A stretch of DNA of 64,000 nucleotides from Syngnathus acus (GCF_901709675.1 NC_051099.1:6636001-6700000); one strand, 5' to 3'; counted from the first letter of the stretch, positions 16,301-49,769 are shown. Program-made: numbers and translations. The notes: generated by a model not told the origin, from the letters alone.

Positions 16301-19300
16301 TTGTGCTTGATGTTATTTTTTATTTTTTTTACCAGAGATTTACACTTGCTGTCAAACTCTACTACAAAGTCATGGAGGCGATGCTGAAATCGGTACTGTA
16401 TTTGATTCAAACGTTTTTCAAGTGGCATTGAGCAAAAAAAAATCTGTTCTCAAAAAAAGTCAGAAGATGAATCTGAGACAGGAAATCAAATGTGTTACTT
16501 ATAACAAAAAAATGTTTTTTTTTGCGCTTTTGTTTTGGTTTGCTTTAGGAAGAGAAACGACTCTCTGTGCAAAATTTCAGGTATAAATGCTTTTTTTCGA
16601 TTCATGTATTCATTTTTACTTCAGTTGACCGTTGGGTATTCTTGGTTTTAATTTACTTACATTCCATTTTAGCAAACTCCTCAATGACGCTACGTTCCAC
16701 ACTTCACTCTTGGCCTGTGCTCTGGAGGTTGTCATGGCAACATACGAAGGTGCATTTTTCAATATTGAAAGTTTGAACTCTAGTCAGTCTGGAATCTGGA
16801 TATACCCTTCCATTGTTTTTGGTTTTTCTCATTATTAGAGAGCAGTTTTAAGACTGGCGGTCACAACAATGGCCGTAGTGGCGGCGACCCAGACGAAGCG
16901 AACCAGTGCTTTCCGTGGATACTGCATGTTTTGAACCTCAGCGCCTTTGACTTCTACAAAGTTATTGAGAGTTTCATCAAAGCCGACCCGACTCTCAGCA
17001 AAGACATCGTCAAGCATCTGGAGACCTGTGAGAACCTCATTATGGAGCGCATCGCATGGGAGACGGTCAGTGATATTTTTCGCAACTCAATAACAAGATC
17101 AAATCCATTCGGTTCAGCAATTCTTTTTTTTTTCTAGTCACACAACAACAAAAATTATTTGACCTTTGACCGTGTTATTTTTGATTTCATGACAAAGAAC
17201 TTTTTGTTGTGAATTGCTGCTATTGCTATTGCTGCTTCATCACGGTTCTCGCTCACAATCCTGCGGGTGTGACGCAATTTAGTCTGGAATCCGACACGTC
17301 TCTCAAAGCGTGTTGTTGCTCGCATGCTGATGTTGTAAAGGCGGTGAGGCATTTCCCCGTGTCAGAGCAGAACCCCTCGGGCAAAGCTTCCTGGCAGGAA
17401 TGTTGTAGCTCTCAGCATTTGCAAGAAAGGACAACTAGTCAGTGTGCAATCAAGCCGCACCGTGTCCACTTTTTCAACACGAGGGCGGATTTTGGTTCAC
17501 TTCTGTTGTTTCATATCAGTTGTAGTATTATGAAAGAGTCGGATAGTTGCCCCCTTGGCTTTTGTTACTCATTGACCACACCTGACTGCTCTTTGAGTCA
17601 TCGCACATTTGCGGCATCAGCTGCTCATGCTACTTAGTCGTGACGAAAGCAATGGTGTGACTCACTTGGGAGAACCGAGAGTTTGGTCATAAAATCAACC
17701 CTTAACTGCTTTATTTACTTTCAGAATGAATCTTTCTGGGCGCGTACTTCTCAGTAAAGTGCCTGAGAGCTGTTGAAAGGAAGTACATTGAAAGCGCTCT
17801 AATACTGCTTTCAGCACACACACAAAATAGCATGCAGGAAAAGTTTGACATTTGAAGAAGAGTCGCTAATACGTAATGGCACAAGGCGGGGACTGTATTG
17901 TGTCAAGTTCCCACACATTTGTGTCCATTCAAACACTCTTTGGTTCCTGTTCACGTTTTCAGTTGTGAGTCCTTTTTTTTTTTTTTTTCCTCTCTCCAAC
18001 ACAAGTCTTCACATCGTGACATTCTTTTTAGACTGTAAAGCTTCTGTATCCGTCAGGTTGTTTTTCAGAGGCCTCAAGGGCAGAGTTCTGTGTGTCGATC
18101 TGGGGCTGTCTCCCTGCAACCTGTCGAGAAGCTTGACGCCGTTGTGCCACACGGTGGACTTGCGTTTGATGGAGCTCTGGATGGTCTCCGAAGTGAAGTA
18201 ATAAATGACGGGATCGAAGCAGCAGTTGGTCACGGCGATGCACAGAGAAATGGGGTAGATGGTTCGAACCACGTGTTCGGCGTAGCATCCTTTGAGGACT
18301 TTGGTCCGGACTAGAGAGTAGAACATGAGATTTACGTTGTAGGGGATGAAACAGAAGCAGAAGATGAGTAGATGCACCACGATCATCCTCAGAACTTTGG
18401 TCTTATTGATGCTGCCGCCGCGGCTGATGGTCTGAGGTTTCTTCAAAGTCTGTAGAACCATGCCGGAGCAGAAAAGGTTGACCATCAGCGGGATGACGAA
18501 GCCCACCGTCTCGATAAACATCACCACCTTGGACAGCTCCGACTTCCACTGCTGACTGGAGTAGTTTTCAAAGCAGTAGTTTGATGAAGCGTTGAGGTTT
18601 TTGTCCGAGGTGGTGTCCAGGAGGAACCCGGTTGGGATGCTTCCGGAAAGAACCAGCACCCACACCGTGACGCAGGCCAGTTTGGCGTTGCGCTTGGTCC
18701 GAATTCTTTGCGATCGAAACGGGTGCACGATGGCCAGAAAGCGGTCGATGCTGATGCAGGTGAGGAAGAGGATGCTGCCGTACATGTTGGTGTAGAAAAG
18801 CGCCACGGAAATCTTGCACAGCTCGCTGCCGAACATCCATTCCCGCTTGATGAAGTAGACAATCCGAAACGGCAGGCTGAGGACGAAGAGCGAGTCGGAC
18901 ACCACCAGGTTGATCATGTACGTGGTGGTTTCGTTCCTCGTCTTTAACGTGCAGCCAAAAATGTAGACGGCCAACAGGTTGAAGAGGAATCCAAAGACGA
19001 AGACCAGGCTGAAAGCGGCGCTGTACAGCGGGTACTTGAAGTCGTCGCTCTTGTTGCACACAGACGTGTGAGCGGCACCCAGCGTACCGTTGAGCATTTT
19101 TCAAGCAAGCTGCAACATTTACAGAGTGGAATTGTGGCGCGTGTCAAACCTGTTCATCCGCGCCGGTGTTTGCATTTGCATTGGGAGAGAAAAATGGCTC
19201 CAAGAAGCTTCCGCAGCTCAACTCGATACTTGTTTTTGCTCTATCTAAGCGTCCTGCCTTGTACCTCTTTGGATAATCGGCGACGATGGGAGGCACTTTA

Positions 19301-21629
19301 GTTCTTTCACTTCCTTAAAAGTCGCATTCAGCCGTGTAAACACGAAGCGATTCTTCTTTTTTTTTTTGGTGTGTCTCTTATAGCTTCTGTGTTTCCTGGA
19401 GCCAGCCTGCTCGGTCTGAAGGTCTTTTACAAGCTGCCTCAGTCAATCTAGGACAAAAGAAAAGGGAGGAGCTTCCACCCCGGGTTAAAGCCTTCCTACT
19501 TATGTTTTTGCGCTTGCCTTCAATTTCAATATCATTTTTTGTTTACAGTCTTTTTTTTTATTATATATAAATATAAAGCAGTGTTTGCACTTTGAGCTAA
19601 TAAAAAGGCACCAGTGGACTTTGCACGCGAACCATATGTCAGTGAAGAGCTGTCAAATATGAGCAGTATGTGGCTAGACTCCAAAAGAAGACACTAGTTG
19701 CGGGTCTGTACCTGCATCTGTTGTCGAAACCGCACCCAAGTGCCACATGAGTTCGCTCATATCATGTCTCACGAGAAACTCAAGGCATTAGAAATGATTT
19801 TTTTATTGCTTCTTCCAGGGTTCGCCTCTGTTGGAGCTGTTGAAGCAGGAGCATGAAGGCGGCGCAGTGGAACAAGCAGAAACACTTGCAAGTTTCAGCC
19901 AGCAGTTGCAGCACAACCACACAGCGGCCGACCTGTGAGTCCGTCAGCTTCAATGATGCGCCATGATTCAGAATCATGATTTTCTCTGCGTCAGGTATCT
20001 GTCCCCCATTCGCCCGTGCCTTCGCATCTTGCCGCCCGACTCGCCCGCCACCACGCCGGGCACTCCAGCCGCCGCTCCGGCGCGGAGTCACCCTGCAACC
20101 CAAGCTGTGGGTCAGAACCTTCGGCAACTGAAGTCCAACTCACTCAGCCTCTTCTATAAGAAATGTAGGATTCACTACAAAAAAAAAAAATATGAGCAAA
20201 ATTACTTGTAAGAAATGTCAGATGTCCCTCCTTGTAGTGTACCGCCTGGCCTACACCAGACTGAAGATGCTTTGCTCCTATCTGCTGTCCTCCCACCCGG
20301 AGTTGGAGCCCATCATCTGGACGCTCTTCCAGTACACGCTGCAGCACAAGTACGAGCTGATGAGAGATCGGCATCTGGACCAGGTAGCCCTGTGAAATTT
20401 TCCGTCTTATATGCTCATATTTTGGTCCACTCGACATCACGCTGGTGTTCCCTTCTAGTTGATGATGTCAGCCATGTACGCCATATGCAAAGTTAAGGGC
20501 TTGGATCTGCGCTTCAAGGCCATCGTGTCGTCGTACAAGAACATGCCAAATACCAACCAGGAGGTGACGCCGTCTTTGGACAAGCCTCGTTTCTCAAGCC
20601 CCTCCCTCCCAGGCTTCTCAACTTGACATCTGTTCTTGTGCAGACTTTCAAGCATGTGTTGATCGCGGAGGGCAGCTACGACTCCATCATCATCTTCTAC
20701 AACGACGTTTTCATGCAGGAGCTGAAAACCAACATCCTGCAATATGCGTCAACAAGAGTAAGGCTTCCTCTACTCCTGTGTATTTTAAATGTTCCCCTTC
20801 TCCTACACACCTGATTCATGAGCGACCGGAATCTTTCCCTCCAGCCGCCCACCCTCTCGCCGATCCCGCAAATTCCACGCAGTCCTTATAAATTTCCCAG
20901 TTCACCTCTGCGCGTGCCCGGAAGCTGCAATGTGTACATCTCGCCGATGAAGAACTCGCGCTCCCCCAGCATCATGACTCCCCGCAGCAGGTCAGCGCCT
21001 CACAGTGGCACCGCATCGATGTCTTGACCGATTGGCTGATCTTGTTTGTCTGTTTGCAGAATGCTGGTCTCCATCGGTGAATCATTTGGGGTATGCTCCT
21101 TTCCTTGTTGTTTTTTTTTAACCACTTTAAGGCTTTGTATTCATGCATAATTTCATTTTTTTCCTCATGTGTAGACACCTAATTGCTTCCAAAAGATTAA
21201 CCAGATGGTCAGCAGCGGCGAGCGCTCCTTGAAGAGAATCTCAGATCACGGAGGCACCCCGAAAATTCTCAAGAGGTTACGATTTGATGCTGATGGGACA
21301 GATGAGACAGATGGAAGGTGGGTGAAAAGCGCCCTCTTGTGGCATGGGACGTAGTTACATCAATAATAATTTTGGGAGTGCATAATGGTTGTTATTTTTG
21401 AAACAGCAAATCTGATGGAGATTCAACACTGTTCCAGAAGCTCAATGATTTGAGTGAGTTCACATCTGCACTGTTTGCATTCATGTTGTCAAATTGAACT
21501 TGGAATGAGGCCAATAGCTAACCCTAACCCTCTAACACACGACTGCTTTTCTCCGCAGCCTCCGCCCGCAGTCGCATGCAGGAGCAGAAAATGAAGGAGG
21601 ATGCGGAATCCCGAAAAGACCATCACTAA
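13383..21629 (+). CDS. rb1: Retinoblastoma protein pRb (complete, 27 exons)
   Basis: Nuclear pocket protein that restrains E2F-driven S-phase entry until phosphorylated by cyclin-CDKs. Exons: 13383-13492, 13707-13827, 14046-14149, 14245-14379, 14452-14490, 14570-14619, 14720-14830, 15199-15344, 15416-15493, 15592-15701, 15788-15862, 15971-16058, 16137-16253, 16336-16392, 16549-16580, 16673-16749, 16839-17065, 19819-19934, 19995-20164, 20238-20383, 20459-20563, 20644-20757, 20845-20990, 21060-21090, 21175-21317, 21407-21453, 21559-21629. That gives 921 aa and 27 exons, against 928 aa and 27 exons in human. N-terminal domain ([16 protein letters not shown]), pocket A ([23 protein letters not shown]), pocket B ([26 protein letters not shown]) and C-terminal domain ([21 protein letters not shown] docking motif) are all visible, with many S/T-P CDK sites. 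Intron 12 has a GC donor (AAG|GCACGT at 16059). Intron 17 contains lpar6 in antisense. The N-terminus lacks the long Ala/Pro tract of mammals. Confidence 0.97.
17066..17999 (+). other. 5' part of rb1 intron 17, downstream of lpar6
   Basis: Non-coding. It includes poly-T/poly-A tracts and the presumed lpar6 3' UTR on the minus strand. A 142-codon open frame at 17209-17637 has no recognisable domain and no Kozak, splice or family support, so it is not treated as a gene. Confidence 0.4.
18009..19097 (-). CDS. lpar6: Lysophosphatidic acid receptor 6 (P2Y5-like GPCR), nested in rb1 intron 17
   Basis: Class A GPCR for lysophosphatidic acid, P2Y-related, signalling through G12/13 at the plasma membrane. 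A single uninterrupted 362-codon frame, as expected for this intronless-CDS gene (human about 344 aa). Seven hydrophobic helices are evident: TM1 about residues 25-48, TM2 [17 protein letters not shown]3 ending ISIDRF (118-120, the DRY-motif variant), an FIPYNVN segment in TM6 and DPVIYY in TM7 (the NPxxY variant). Cys94 at the top of TM3 can pair with the loop-2 cysteine in NYCFENYSS. Asn3 (NGT) is a likely glycosylation site. It lies antisense in rb1 intron 17, the position it holds in mammals, which strongly supports orthology. Upstream sequence (19098-19500) is presumably its 5' UTR and promoter. Confidence 0.96.
   Translation of the reverse strand: MLNGTLGAAHTSVCNKSDDFKYPLYSAAFSLVFVFGFLFNLLAVYIFGCTLKTRNETTTYMINLVVSDSLFVLSLPFRIVYFIKREWMFGSELCKISVALFYTNMYGSILFLTCISIDRFLAIVHPFRSQRIRTKRNAKLACVTVWVLVLSGSIPTGFLLDTTSDKNLNASSNYCFENYSSQQWKSELSKVVMFIETVGFVIPLMVNLFCSGMVLQTLKKPQTISRGGSINKTKVLRMIVVHLLIFCFCFIPYNVNLMFYSLVRTKVLKGCYAEHVVRTIYPISLCIAVTNCCFDPVIYYFTSETIQSSIKRKSTVWHNGVKLLDRLQGDSPRSTHRTLPLRPLKNNLTDTEALQSKKNVTM
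19098..19818 (-). promoter_or_regulatory. lpar6 5' flank and rest of rb1 intron 17
   Basis: About 720 bp upstream of the lpar6 start, ending at the rb1 exon 18 acceptor. GC content is moderate near the start codon and AT-rich further away. No specific TATA or factor motif is convincing, but by position it must hold lpar6 regulatory sequence and any non-coding leader exons. Confidence 0.35.
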
Positions 21630-22952
21630 AATCTACTGAGCTGTCCCTGCGCTGTTGCTCGTAATGTGAACTCTCGTTTTATGTGAAACCAGAGTTGTTG
21701 TTATTGTTTTGCAGTTTTTTGTAGTTTTAGATGAGAATAGGTACTTGTTTTATTTGAGCTTGACTCCCATCACTGAGACACGATGCTGACTTATTTTTTG
21801 ACCAACCCTTTTCTTGGCAAAGTGTGGATTTTTCACCGTCATTTAAATGGTTCAGTCATGATGCAGCATCTGCCACTATTTAACTTTGATTAGACTTTTT
21901 ATTTCCTTTGTGTTTATTTAGTAGATGATTTTTGTTGTATTTAAATCCAATTTTAATTGAGAATTTGCAGGCTGATGAGTGTTTTTTTTTTGTTTTTTGT
22001 TTTTATTCAGTGACTTTTTTTTTTTATCAAATATATTTGGGCTCCAATACAAAACGTCAGGTTTGCTCATCATCCAAGTGTTCTCCTGCATTTCAATTGT
22101 CGTAGGATGGAAGCTCCTTTTGAACTAAAAAATAGTGTTCATTGATTGAGAGTCAAAGTTGTTTTTTAAAAAAGTCCTATCATTGTTAGAAAAAAAATGT
22201 TCTAGAATTGTTATTTAACAGAGTTTTAAAAATCAAATTGCTTTTATTTTTTGCTTTTATCAAGCAACCTTTCTAAATTGTTCTAAATATTCCCCTTTAA
22301 AGTAGTTATTTGTTTAGGTAGTTTGTACCACTTTTAAATAAATAAAAACTAAAATTGGTAACTGTAAACGAACTTCTCGGCTGACATTCTCGACGTATAT
22401 TTTGTTTTTAGCAGTCTTTTAGCGCCCTCTAGTGTTTCAAAGACGCAGCCTAGTTGAATGGGTAGAATAATAGACGCAAATTGGCGGTTTGTTTATAACA
22501 TGAAAACACTGTGGCCAGCAGGCTTACTAATCAAATATTATGAATCAAAGCAAGCGAACAAAACTATGTGAACATTTTTAATTCCAGATGTGAACTGCAA
22601 CGATTTTTATAAATGTAGCTTCCCTTTTTTTTTTCCTTTCCTTCCATTTCCGCAGGGAATGGTGACACCTGTGTGTACAGTAACCAACCCCCCTAATTGA
22701 TACCGTTGCTCTGTTTTCAGCAGAGGAGGCCACAGTCTAGCAGAAACACTTTGAGCCAGGTTACATTTTAATTGGCTGGGATCCCCACGGGGGAGCGCGT
22801 GGAAGTTTAGGTTCCTTACAGAGAGCTTCACATGACCACAGACTGTCAAAGCGCTTACCTCGCTTGTCTATCGCCTCCATCTGTTTTCATTGTGTGGAAC
22901 AGGATAATTGCTCCAAATTTGTCCGTGTTTCTTTTTCTTTTATTTCCACCAG
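21630..22952 (+). other. rb1 3' UTR and rb1-trpc2 intergenic DNA
   Basis: AT-rich, with long poly-T runs (near 21980-22020), consistent with a long rb1 3' UTR; AATAAA-type signals occur near 22339. A CTCF-like core (reverse complement CACTAGAGGGCGC, around 22420-22435) lies between the two genes. No exon is supported before 22953. Confidence 0.4.
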
Positions 22953-22954
22953 AG

Positions 22955-26761
<3,807 letters not shown>

Positions 26762-28009
26762 CATTGTTAGTTTGAGAAAACACTTCATTCCAGTCCACAA
26801 AGTTGTTTTCCTTCTTAGTTAATCTTTCAGATCCAGAAAAACCCGTTTTCACATTCTGAATAAAACAAGCTTTGACTCTGGCAAATATTTGTGTTAGTAC
26901 AATAATTCCGCTCAGTAAAATTAAGCAAGCTTGACGTTTCAATTTTGTGTTTCTTGAGGGGAAAAAAATTATATAGCTAGCTATATGATGCATTATGAAT
27001 GACAATTTTCACAACAATTAAAATGGAAACAAATTGTGTTAGTTTCGTGAATGCGGCTGCAGTGTTTGTGTCACAGTGCAGGTCTCAGCTTGCTTCACAC
27101 AATTTGCTCCCAAGAGGTCCTCTTCATTAATTCATCACCTGAAGCGTGTCCCTGCAGCACATTGCCTCCAAACGCCTCATCTGGAAAACATGCCGCTAAT
27201 GTTTTGGATATTGCTTTCCCTTATCTCGCTGGCGCTTCTAGTAACTATAGCAACCATGCAATGATTTTCATGTGCATTGCATGATTTACAAAACAAAAAG
27301 GGGGGGGGGGGGGGACTGATACCTCGTTTGATCACACGCATGACAGATTTGTCGGGCAGCACCTACTGGAATTGTCTTAACAGTCAACTCGGAAATATTT
27401 AAACTTAGTTAAGTTTTTATTCACACTGCGTTAACGATCGGTCGTCAGCTTAATGTCACGATGAGAGCGCTCACCAGTCCCCGACCAATAAACCCGCATT
27501 GTCTTGGTTCTTGGCCAATCAGATGAGACTTTGGTTGTCATTTCAACCAATCGGTATCCCCATTGTGCATGATTTCGCTACTTTGGCTTTCCTTTTCCGG
27601 TCTAAATGTGGCGGGAGTACTCAAAATGCAGGTTTTAACTTGAAACAATAATTATATCTATAGTGACGCTTTAGCAATCCTCCAAGGCCCTGGGCAGATT
27701 ACATGATTACATATTACATGGCAACGCATATAATCGGAAATCTCATTCGACAAAAAAGGGAATTTATTCTCAGAACTAAGAGAAGAGCTTCGAAATTATA
27801 GACAGTTGCAAATAAAATGTTGACGCAACATTTCATAACAATCCAATGAAAAGTTTCAATCAACAAGGAGAATTTCATTTTGAAAATGGGGTCAAAGGTC
27901 ATTTGGGAAGTTTTATTTTGAAGCTCAAATCGGGAGAGACAAAACCGGAAGTGGCCGTATGACATGTTAGTTGCTAATGGCTCCCGAAAGATAAAGCAGC
28001 CCTCTGAAG
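26762..28009 (+). promoter_or_regulatory. trpc2-rnf121 intergenic DNA with rnf121 promoter
   Basis: Contains the trpc2 3' UTR (AATAAA near 26860), a poly-G run at 27300-27314 and, at its right end, a TATA-less promoter for rnf121. An ETS/GABP-type CCGGAAGT lies at 27945-27952, about 60 bp before the ATG, and a YY1-like AAGATGGCC overlaps the start codon at 28008-28016. This pairing is common in housekeeping promoters. No other exon is seen. Confidence 0.45.
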
Positions 28010-31230
<3,221 letters not shown>

Positions 31231-31720
31231 CCCGCAAGTGTGGGGAAATGGACAAACGGACTACACGGAGAAGAAAACGCTCCAATTCTAATGACTGGGA
31301 GCCTAGCAATGAACTGAAACATCTGTTTTAAAAAGTATCTGTACTTTTTGTATATATTTTTAGGCGCACATCACCAGTACTAATGTTTGGGTTGAATCAT
31401 GATCTCAATATCTTGTCAATTCTCTGATATGATTTTTCTTTTTGGGGTCACACCCTAATTGGTTTTTGTAACTAACGCCCCAGTAAAGATGTTCATAATC
31501 ATTAGCTGACTGCATTTTACTTACTTTAGTGACTATTGAACAGATTCGGTACCAGCCATTTTCCTTTTTGCCCTATCTCTTAAAAAATATAAATACCTGG
31601 GATTGACCGTGTGTGTTTTTCAGGATGAGGCCATATTTAATAAGATGAGATCATCGGGAAATGTGGCTCTAGTCAGACTTGCGTACAAAACATTACTTGA
31701 CCCAGTACGTGACTCGTATT

Positions 31721-31780
31721 GGAGTTCCCCTTGGAACTGAACTTTAAAAACATGAAGTAGGTCCTCCGAGCTGTATATAA
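31721..31780 (+). promoter_or_regulatory. Compact il18bp promoter: NF-kB-like site plus TATA box
   Basis: GGAGTTCCCC at 31721-31730 (reverse complement GGGGAACTCC) fits the NF-kB consensus GGGRNWYYCC exactly. A strong TATATAA at 31774-31780 follows about 45 bp later, and the ATG is only 58 bp further on, giving a short leader. The arrangement suits an inducible immune gene. The matches are seen; their use is inferred. Confidence 0.55.
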
Positions 31781-31837
31781 ACGCATCACAGGCATGTGTA
31801 GAGCGAGCAGTCAATATTTAACACCAGAAGAGTCACT

Positions 31838-32560
31838 ATGACACTGTCATCTGTCATCAAAGGTAATCCTTATTTATTTTTTGCCAGCCCATTTCATTCA
31901 CTGGTTCACGGTTGTAAAGAAATTATTTCCCTCCACAGCTCTGGGCTCTTTAAGTCTATTGCTAGCGGATTCCGCTCCAGGTACGCTCTCCTTTTTTTGC
32001 CCGTCTAAATCGGCTTTTGTTGTTTAGTGGTTCATTTTCGATTTGTGTGCGACAGTGTCTCATTATGGGGTGCCAGTCATCATTGGACCTGACGACATGC
32101 AAGTCAAAGCTCAACCAGGTAAGACATGAGCCTTGATCTGAAGAATTCTGGACTTAAGTGTATGTTTTCCTTCAGGGCATCCATTGATTCTCCATTGTGA
32201 AGCTTTGTCCAACTGTGGCCATGATATGACCCTCCTCTACTGGCTCATCAATGGCTCATTCCCTGAAGATATTCACAACGATAACAGAATAACCGAGTTA
32301 GAGACGTGAGTATTGCCCTGAATAACCCCAAAACATTTTATGTGTTATCGAGCGTATCTGTGTCTGATTTCAGATCCACCTTAGAGGATGGTAAAATTCT
32401 TCTCGGGAGTTTGCTGCTGAAGAATGTCACGTCAGAGGACCTCAACGGCACTTTCACCTGTGTGGTTAGCAGCAGTGTTGGAATGGCTCATAAGAATGTA
32501 ACGCTAACAGAAAAAGGCACTAAATGTTGGGGGAAAGAGAAAATACAGAGCGCTGTTTGA
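31838..32560 (+). CDS. il18bp: Interleukin-18-binding protein-like secreted Ig-domain protein
   Basis: IL-18BP is a secreted single-Ig decoy that neutralises IL-18. Exons: 31838-31862, 31939-31980, 32056-32118, 32176-32305, 32374-32560; 148 aa, all phases matching (human longest form about 194). A signal peptide is seen (MTLSSVIKALGSLSLLLA), then one Ig domain: LHCEALSNCGHD, then LYWLINGSFPED, then FTCVVSSSVG, with N-glycosylation sequons (NGS, NVT, NGT). The LYWL-NGSF element and following sequence resemble the IL-18-contacting part of mammalian IL18BP from memory. Position directly after rnf121 in the same orientation matches mammalian synteny and is strong support. The short C-terminal tail (TKCWGKEKIQ) reads through a possible donor, so other 3' exons may exist. 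Confidence 0.8.
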
Positions 32561-47258
<14,698 letters not shown>

Positions 47259-48788
47259 TACGTGGAACCGCTCTCCTCGGGCCCTGTCTCGCTGCTGGAG
47301 ATGAAAAGGCAACAGAAAGCTTCATTTTCCTTCCCCCCCCCTTCTTCCGTTTCAACCAATTCTTCTGAGTGTTGCTCCTTCACTTGCTTTCTGTAGTTTA
47401 AATGAGGAGAATATTTGAGCACTGGTGGTTTGAACGGGTTTGGAAAAAAAAAAAAAAGCACTTTGTGTCCCTGTCATGGACTTGATGGAGAGCTTGTTCA
47501 CTCACATGCATGGCTGTTTCCCATCACTTTTGCTGGAATTCTGCACAGTCGATCAGATCAGGTTGACTATTTTGGATGTACACTCATTTTGTTTTGTGTC
47601 TAATTATGAATCGATATGCTACACAACTTCTTGAGGTCATGTGCTGGAATACAAATAGTCAATCAAGTGCTGTGCCTCAGTGATTGTGAATGTACGTTGT
47701 ACTTTTCCAAGAATAAGCAAAGAGGATTGGATAGGGGTCAAAATATCACATTTGGCAATAAGGAAAGTGTATTGTAAAATATTATCGGGATGCTCACAAT
47801 AATTGTCTATTTTTGTATGCATGCAGTCTTTCCAGTTGTGGCAAACTAAAGAGATTTTTTTTTTTCTAAGTGTGTTTCATTTGAAGAATACTGCTCGTCT
47901 CGACTGCCTCGACCTCAAGACTTATTTTAAAAAGCTAATTTCACTACAAAAGAGATGAGGAGTAACCCGTATTTATTCAGTGTTTAATGTACACGCATGT
48001 TTTGTAATATTGTACTAAAACACGTGACCATGCCATTTAACTGCGCACGTGTGCCATATTGCCGTATTGTAGCTGCAATACTTTTATTTAACGATGGAAA
48101 TAAAGTATGGCGTGGGCACACAAAAGATGTGTTTTTCTCATGATTATATGTCAAGTTGCTATTCTTAAACACTAGCTAGACACAGAAGTTCAGAATAAGA
48201 TAGGTCGCAATAATGTACAGAAAGAATTTTGCAGATTGTATGAAAAACTGTAATGGGTCCTTACCACAATTTTGTGCTTACATACTCTGAAAAATATCAG
48301 AGTGAAAATCACAGTATTTTTTTATTTTATAGACGGCGAGGAGCTCCCAACACGTCCTTTTCAAAGAGAAAGGATTACGGACATCTATAAAAAGGTATTT
48401 GGGTGATACTTTAATATTTGAATCAGTCGTTTCTGCAGATTTATTAGAATCTCTCTTAAAAATCATTTCAAAACAAAAGTGCTTATATTCAAAGTAGGAG
48501 GAAATTATTTCAATACACTCAAAAAAATAGAACTGGCACAGTTGACATCATTAATTCATGCAAATGATATTCAGTTCGATAGATACAAATGATAAAGACA
48601 GATATAATGTAATTTTAATTACACATTTGCTTACTCATACTTTTTCACGTGGGCTAAATATGATATTTACACACTGTTTATTTATTATGTTACGGGTTTT
48701 AGGAAATAAATATTGATTTAATCAAAATGAATTAACACACGTCGATTTGCTGCTTAAATTATGTGTACACAAAAATAAAACACTTTTG
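47259..48788. other. cnksr2 3' UTR and spacer to the olfactory receptor cluster
   Basis: Long AT-rich 3' UTR with AATAAA at 48099-48104. I looked for the conserved CNKSR2 C-terminal sequence (KAREGEVAIIDKVL-like) and did not find it in any frame here. The right end is sequence also seen downstream of the other two receptors, so it belongs to the receptor duplication unit. Confidence 0.45.
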
Positions 48789-49769
48789 CTAGTTAGTAGT
48801 AAAAGTCTCATTTGGAATGATCCTCTTTGCTATGTTTGATGGTATGATCTTGTATATAATACACAGCTTTATAATCTGAACTCGAACAAGATGCGTTCCG
48901 AGTCCGTATAGCAGCGGGTTGACGACAGGTGGAATGATGACGAAATACATTGACAAGAAGATCCGCGCCTCGATCGCAACATGACTCATATCGAACCTAG
49001 TCTGAACAATTTCAAACAGGGCTGCAATGCTATAGTTTAAAACGGAACATAAATGTGGCACGCATGTTTTAAGCGCAAGAACCTGGGAGTCTTTAGATAA
49101 TTTTTTACAAACTCGGAATATCTGTACATAGGAGAAAACAATCATGATTAATTGAGGGAAGACCAGCAACCCAATAAGCAGAAGCCCAACAATACTTATG
49201 AGGGTTGTGCTTGAACATGCGTTTTTGACCAATTCCATGTTGACACAGTAAAGCTTCGGTATGACCGTCCCACAAAAACTCAGCCGCAGAGTGAGACTGA
49301 AAAAACAACCAAATACAATGAACGGATAAAGGCCCACAACTGCAATCAGTTTGTAGATCTTGGAAGGAGTCATGATGGCGTGATAGTGGAGCGGGGAACA
49401 GATGGCAGCATAGCGGTCGTAACCCATGAGAGCGAGTATGCACAACTCGGAAGCTCCAAATGTGTGCATGAAGTAGACCTGAGCGAAGCACATGTTGGCG
49501 CTGATTGCGTGTGTCTTCGACAAGAGGATGCTCATAACGGGAAGCAGCAACACGCTACTCCCGTAGATTTCGTTGAAACATAACATACATGCAAAAATAT
49601 TCATAGGCTGGTGCAGCTGATTGCATCGGTGGATGACGCTGATCAGGAGTAAATTGAGGAAGATGGTGACAATATAGAGGAAGAAGAAGAGAGTAAAAAA
49701 CACGTGTTTGTGGTTCTCCAGGGTCGCGAATGACGTCAGGGTGAAGGTTAGCGTCGTGGTGTTCTTCAT
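48789..49769 (-). CDS. Olfactory receptor 1 of 3 (teleost type-1 OR)
   Basis: Odorant GPCR of ciliated olfactory neurons. Single coding exon of 326 aa. I start at the ATG at 49769 (MKNTTTLTFT) because CCTTTCAG|G, a splice acceptor, sits immediately before it; the longer open frame to 49781 just runs through that acceptor. OR hallmarks: N-glycosylation NTT at residues 3-5, LHQPMNIFACML in loop 1/TM2, MGYDRYAAIC at 115-124 (the MAYDRYVAIC motif), PLHYHAIM, cysteine-rich loop 2, KTCVPHLCSV in TM6, and NPLLYGL in TM7. Alanine replaces the usual valine after DRY. It is intact and very similar to the receptor at 53873. Leader exon and TATA region lie at 49829-49883. Confidence 0.93.
   Translation of the reverse strand: MKNTTTLTFTLTSFATLENHKHVFFTLFFFLYIVTIFLNLLLISVIHRCNQLHQPMNIFACMLCFNEIYGSSVLLLPVMSILLSKTHAISANMCFAQVYFMHTFGASELCILALMGYDRYAAICSPLHYHAIMTPSKIYKLIAVVGLYPFIVFGCFFSLTLRLSFCGTVIPKLYCVNMELVKNACSSTTLISIVGLLLIGLLVFPQLIMIVFSYVQIFRVCKKLSKDSQVLALKTCVPHLCSVLNYSIAALFEIVQTRFDMSHVAIEARIFLSMYFVIIPPVVNPLLYGLGTHLVRVQIIKLCIIYKIIPSNIAKRIIPNETFTTN

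Noticed and set aside
17209-17637. 142-codon open frame in rb1 intron 17
   Set aside because: No conserved domain, low-complexity composition, no splice or promoter support.
18568-19104. A 178-codon minus-strand frame and other frames over lpar6
   Set aside because: Frame-shifted shadows of lpar6, lacking membrane helices in order.
21519-21536. Telomere-like CTAACCCTAACCC in rb1 intron 26
   Set aside because: Only two units; not enough to call an interstitial telomeric repeat.
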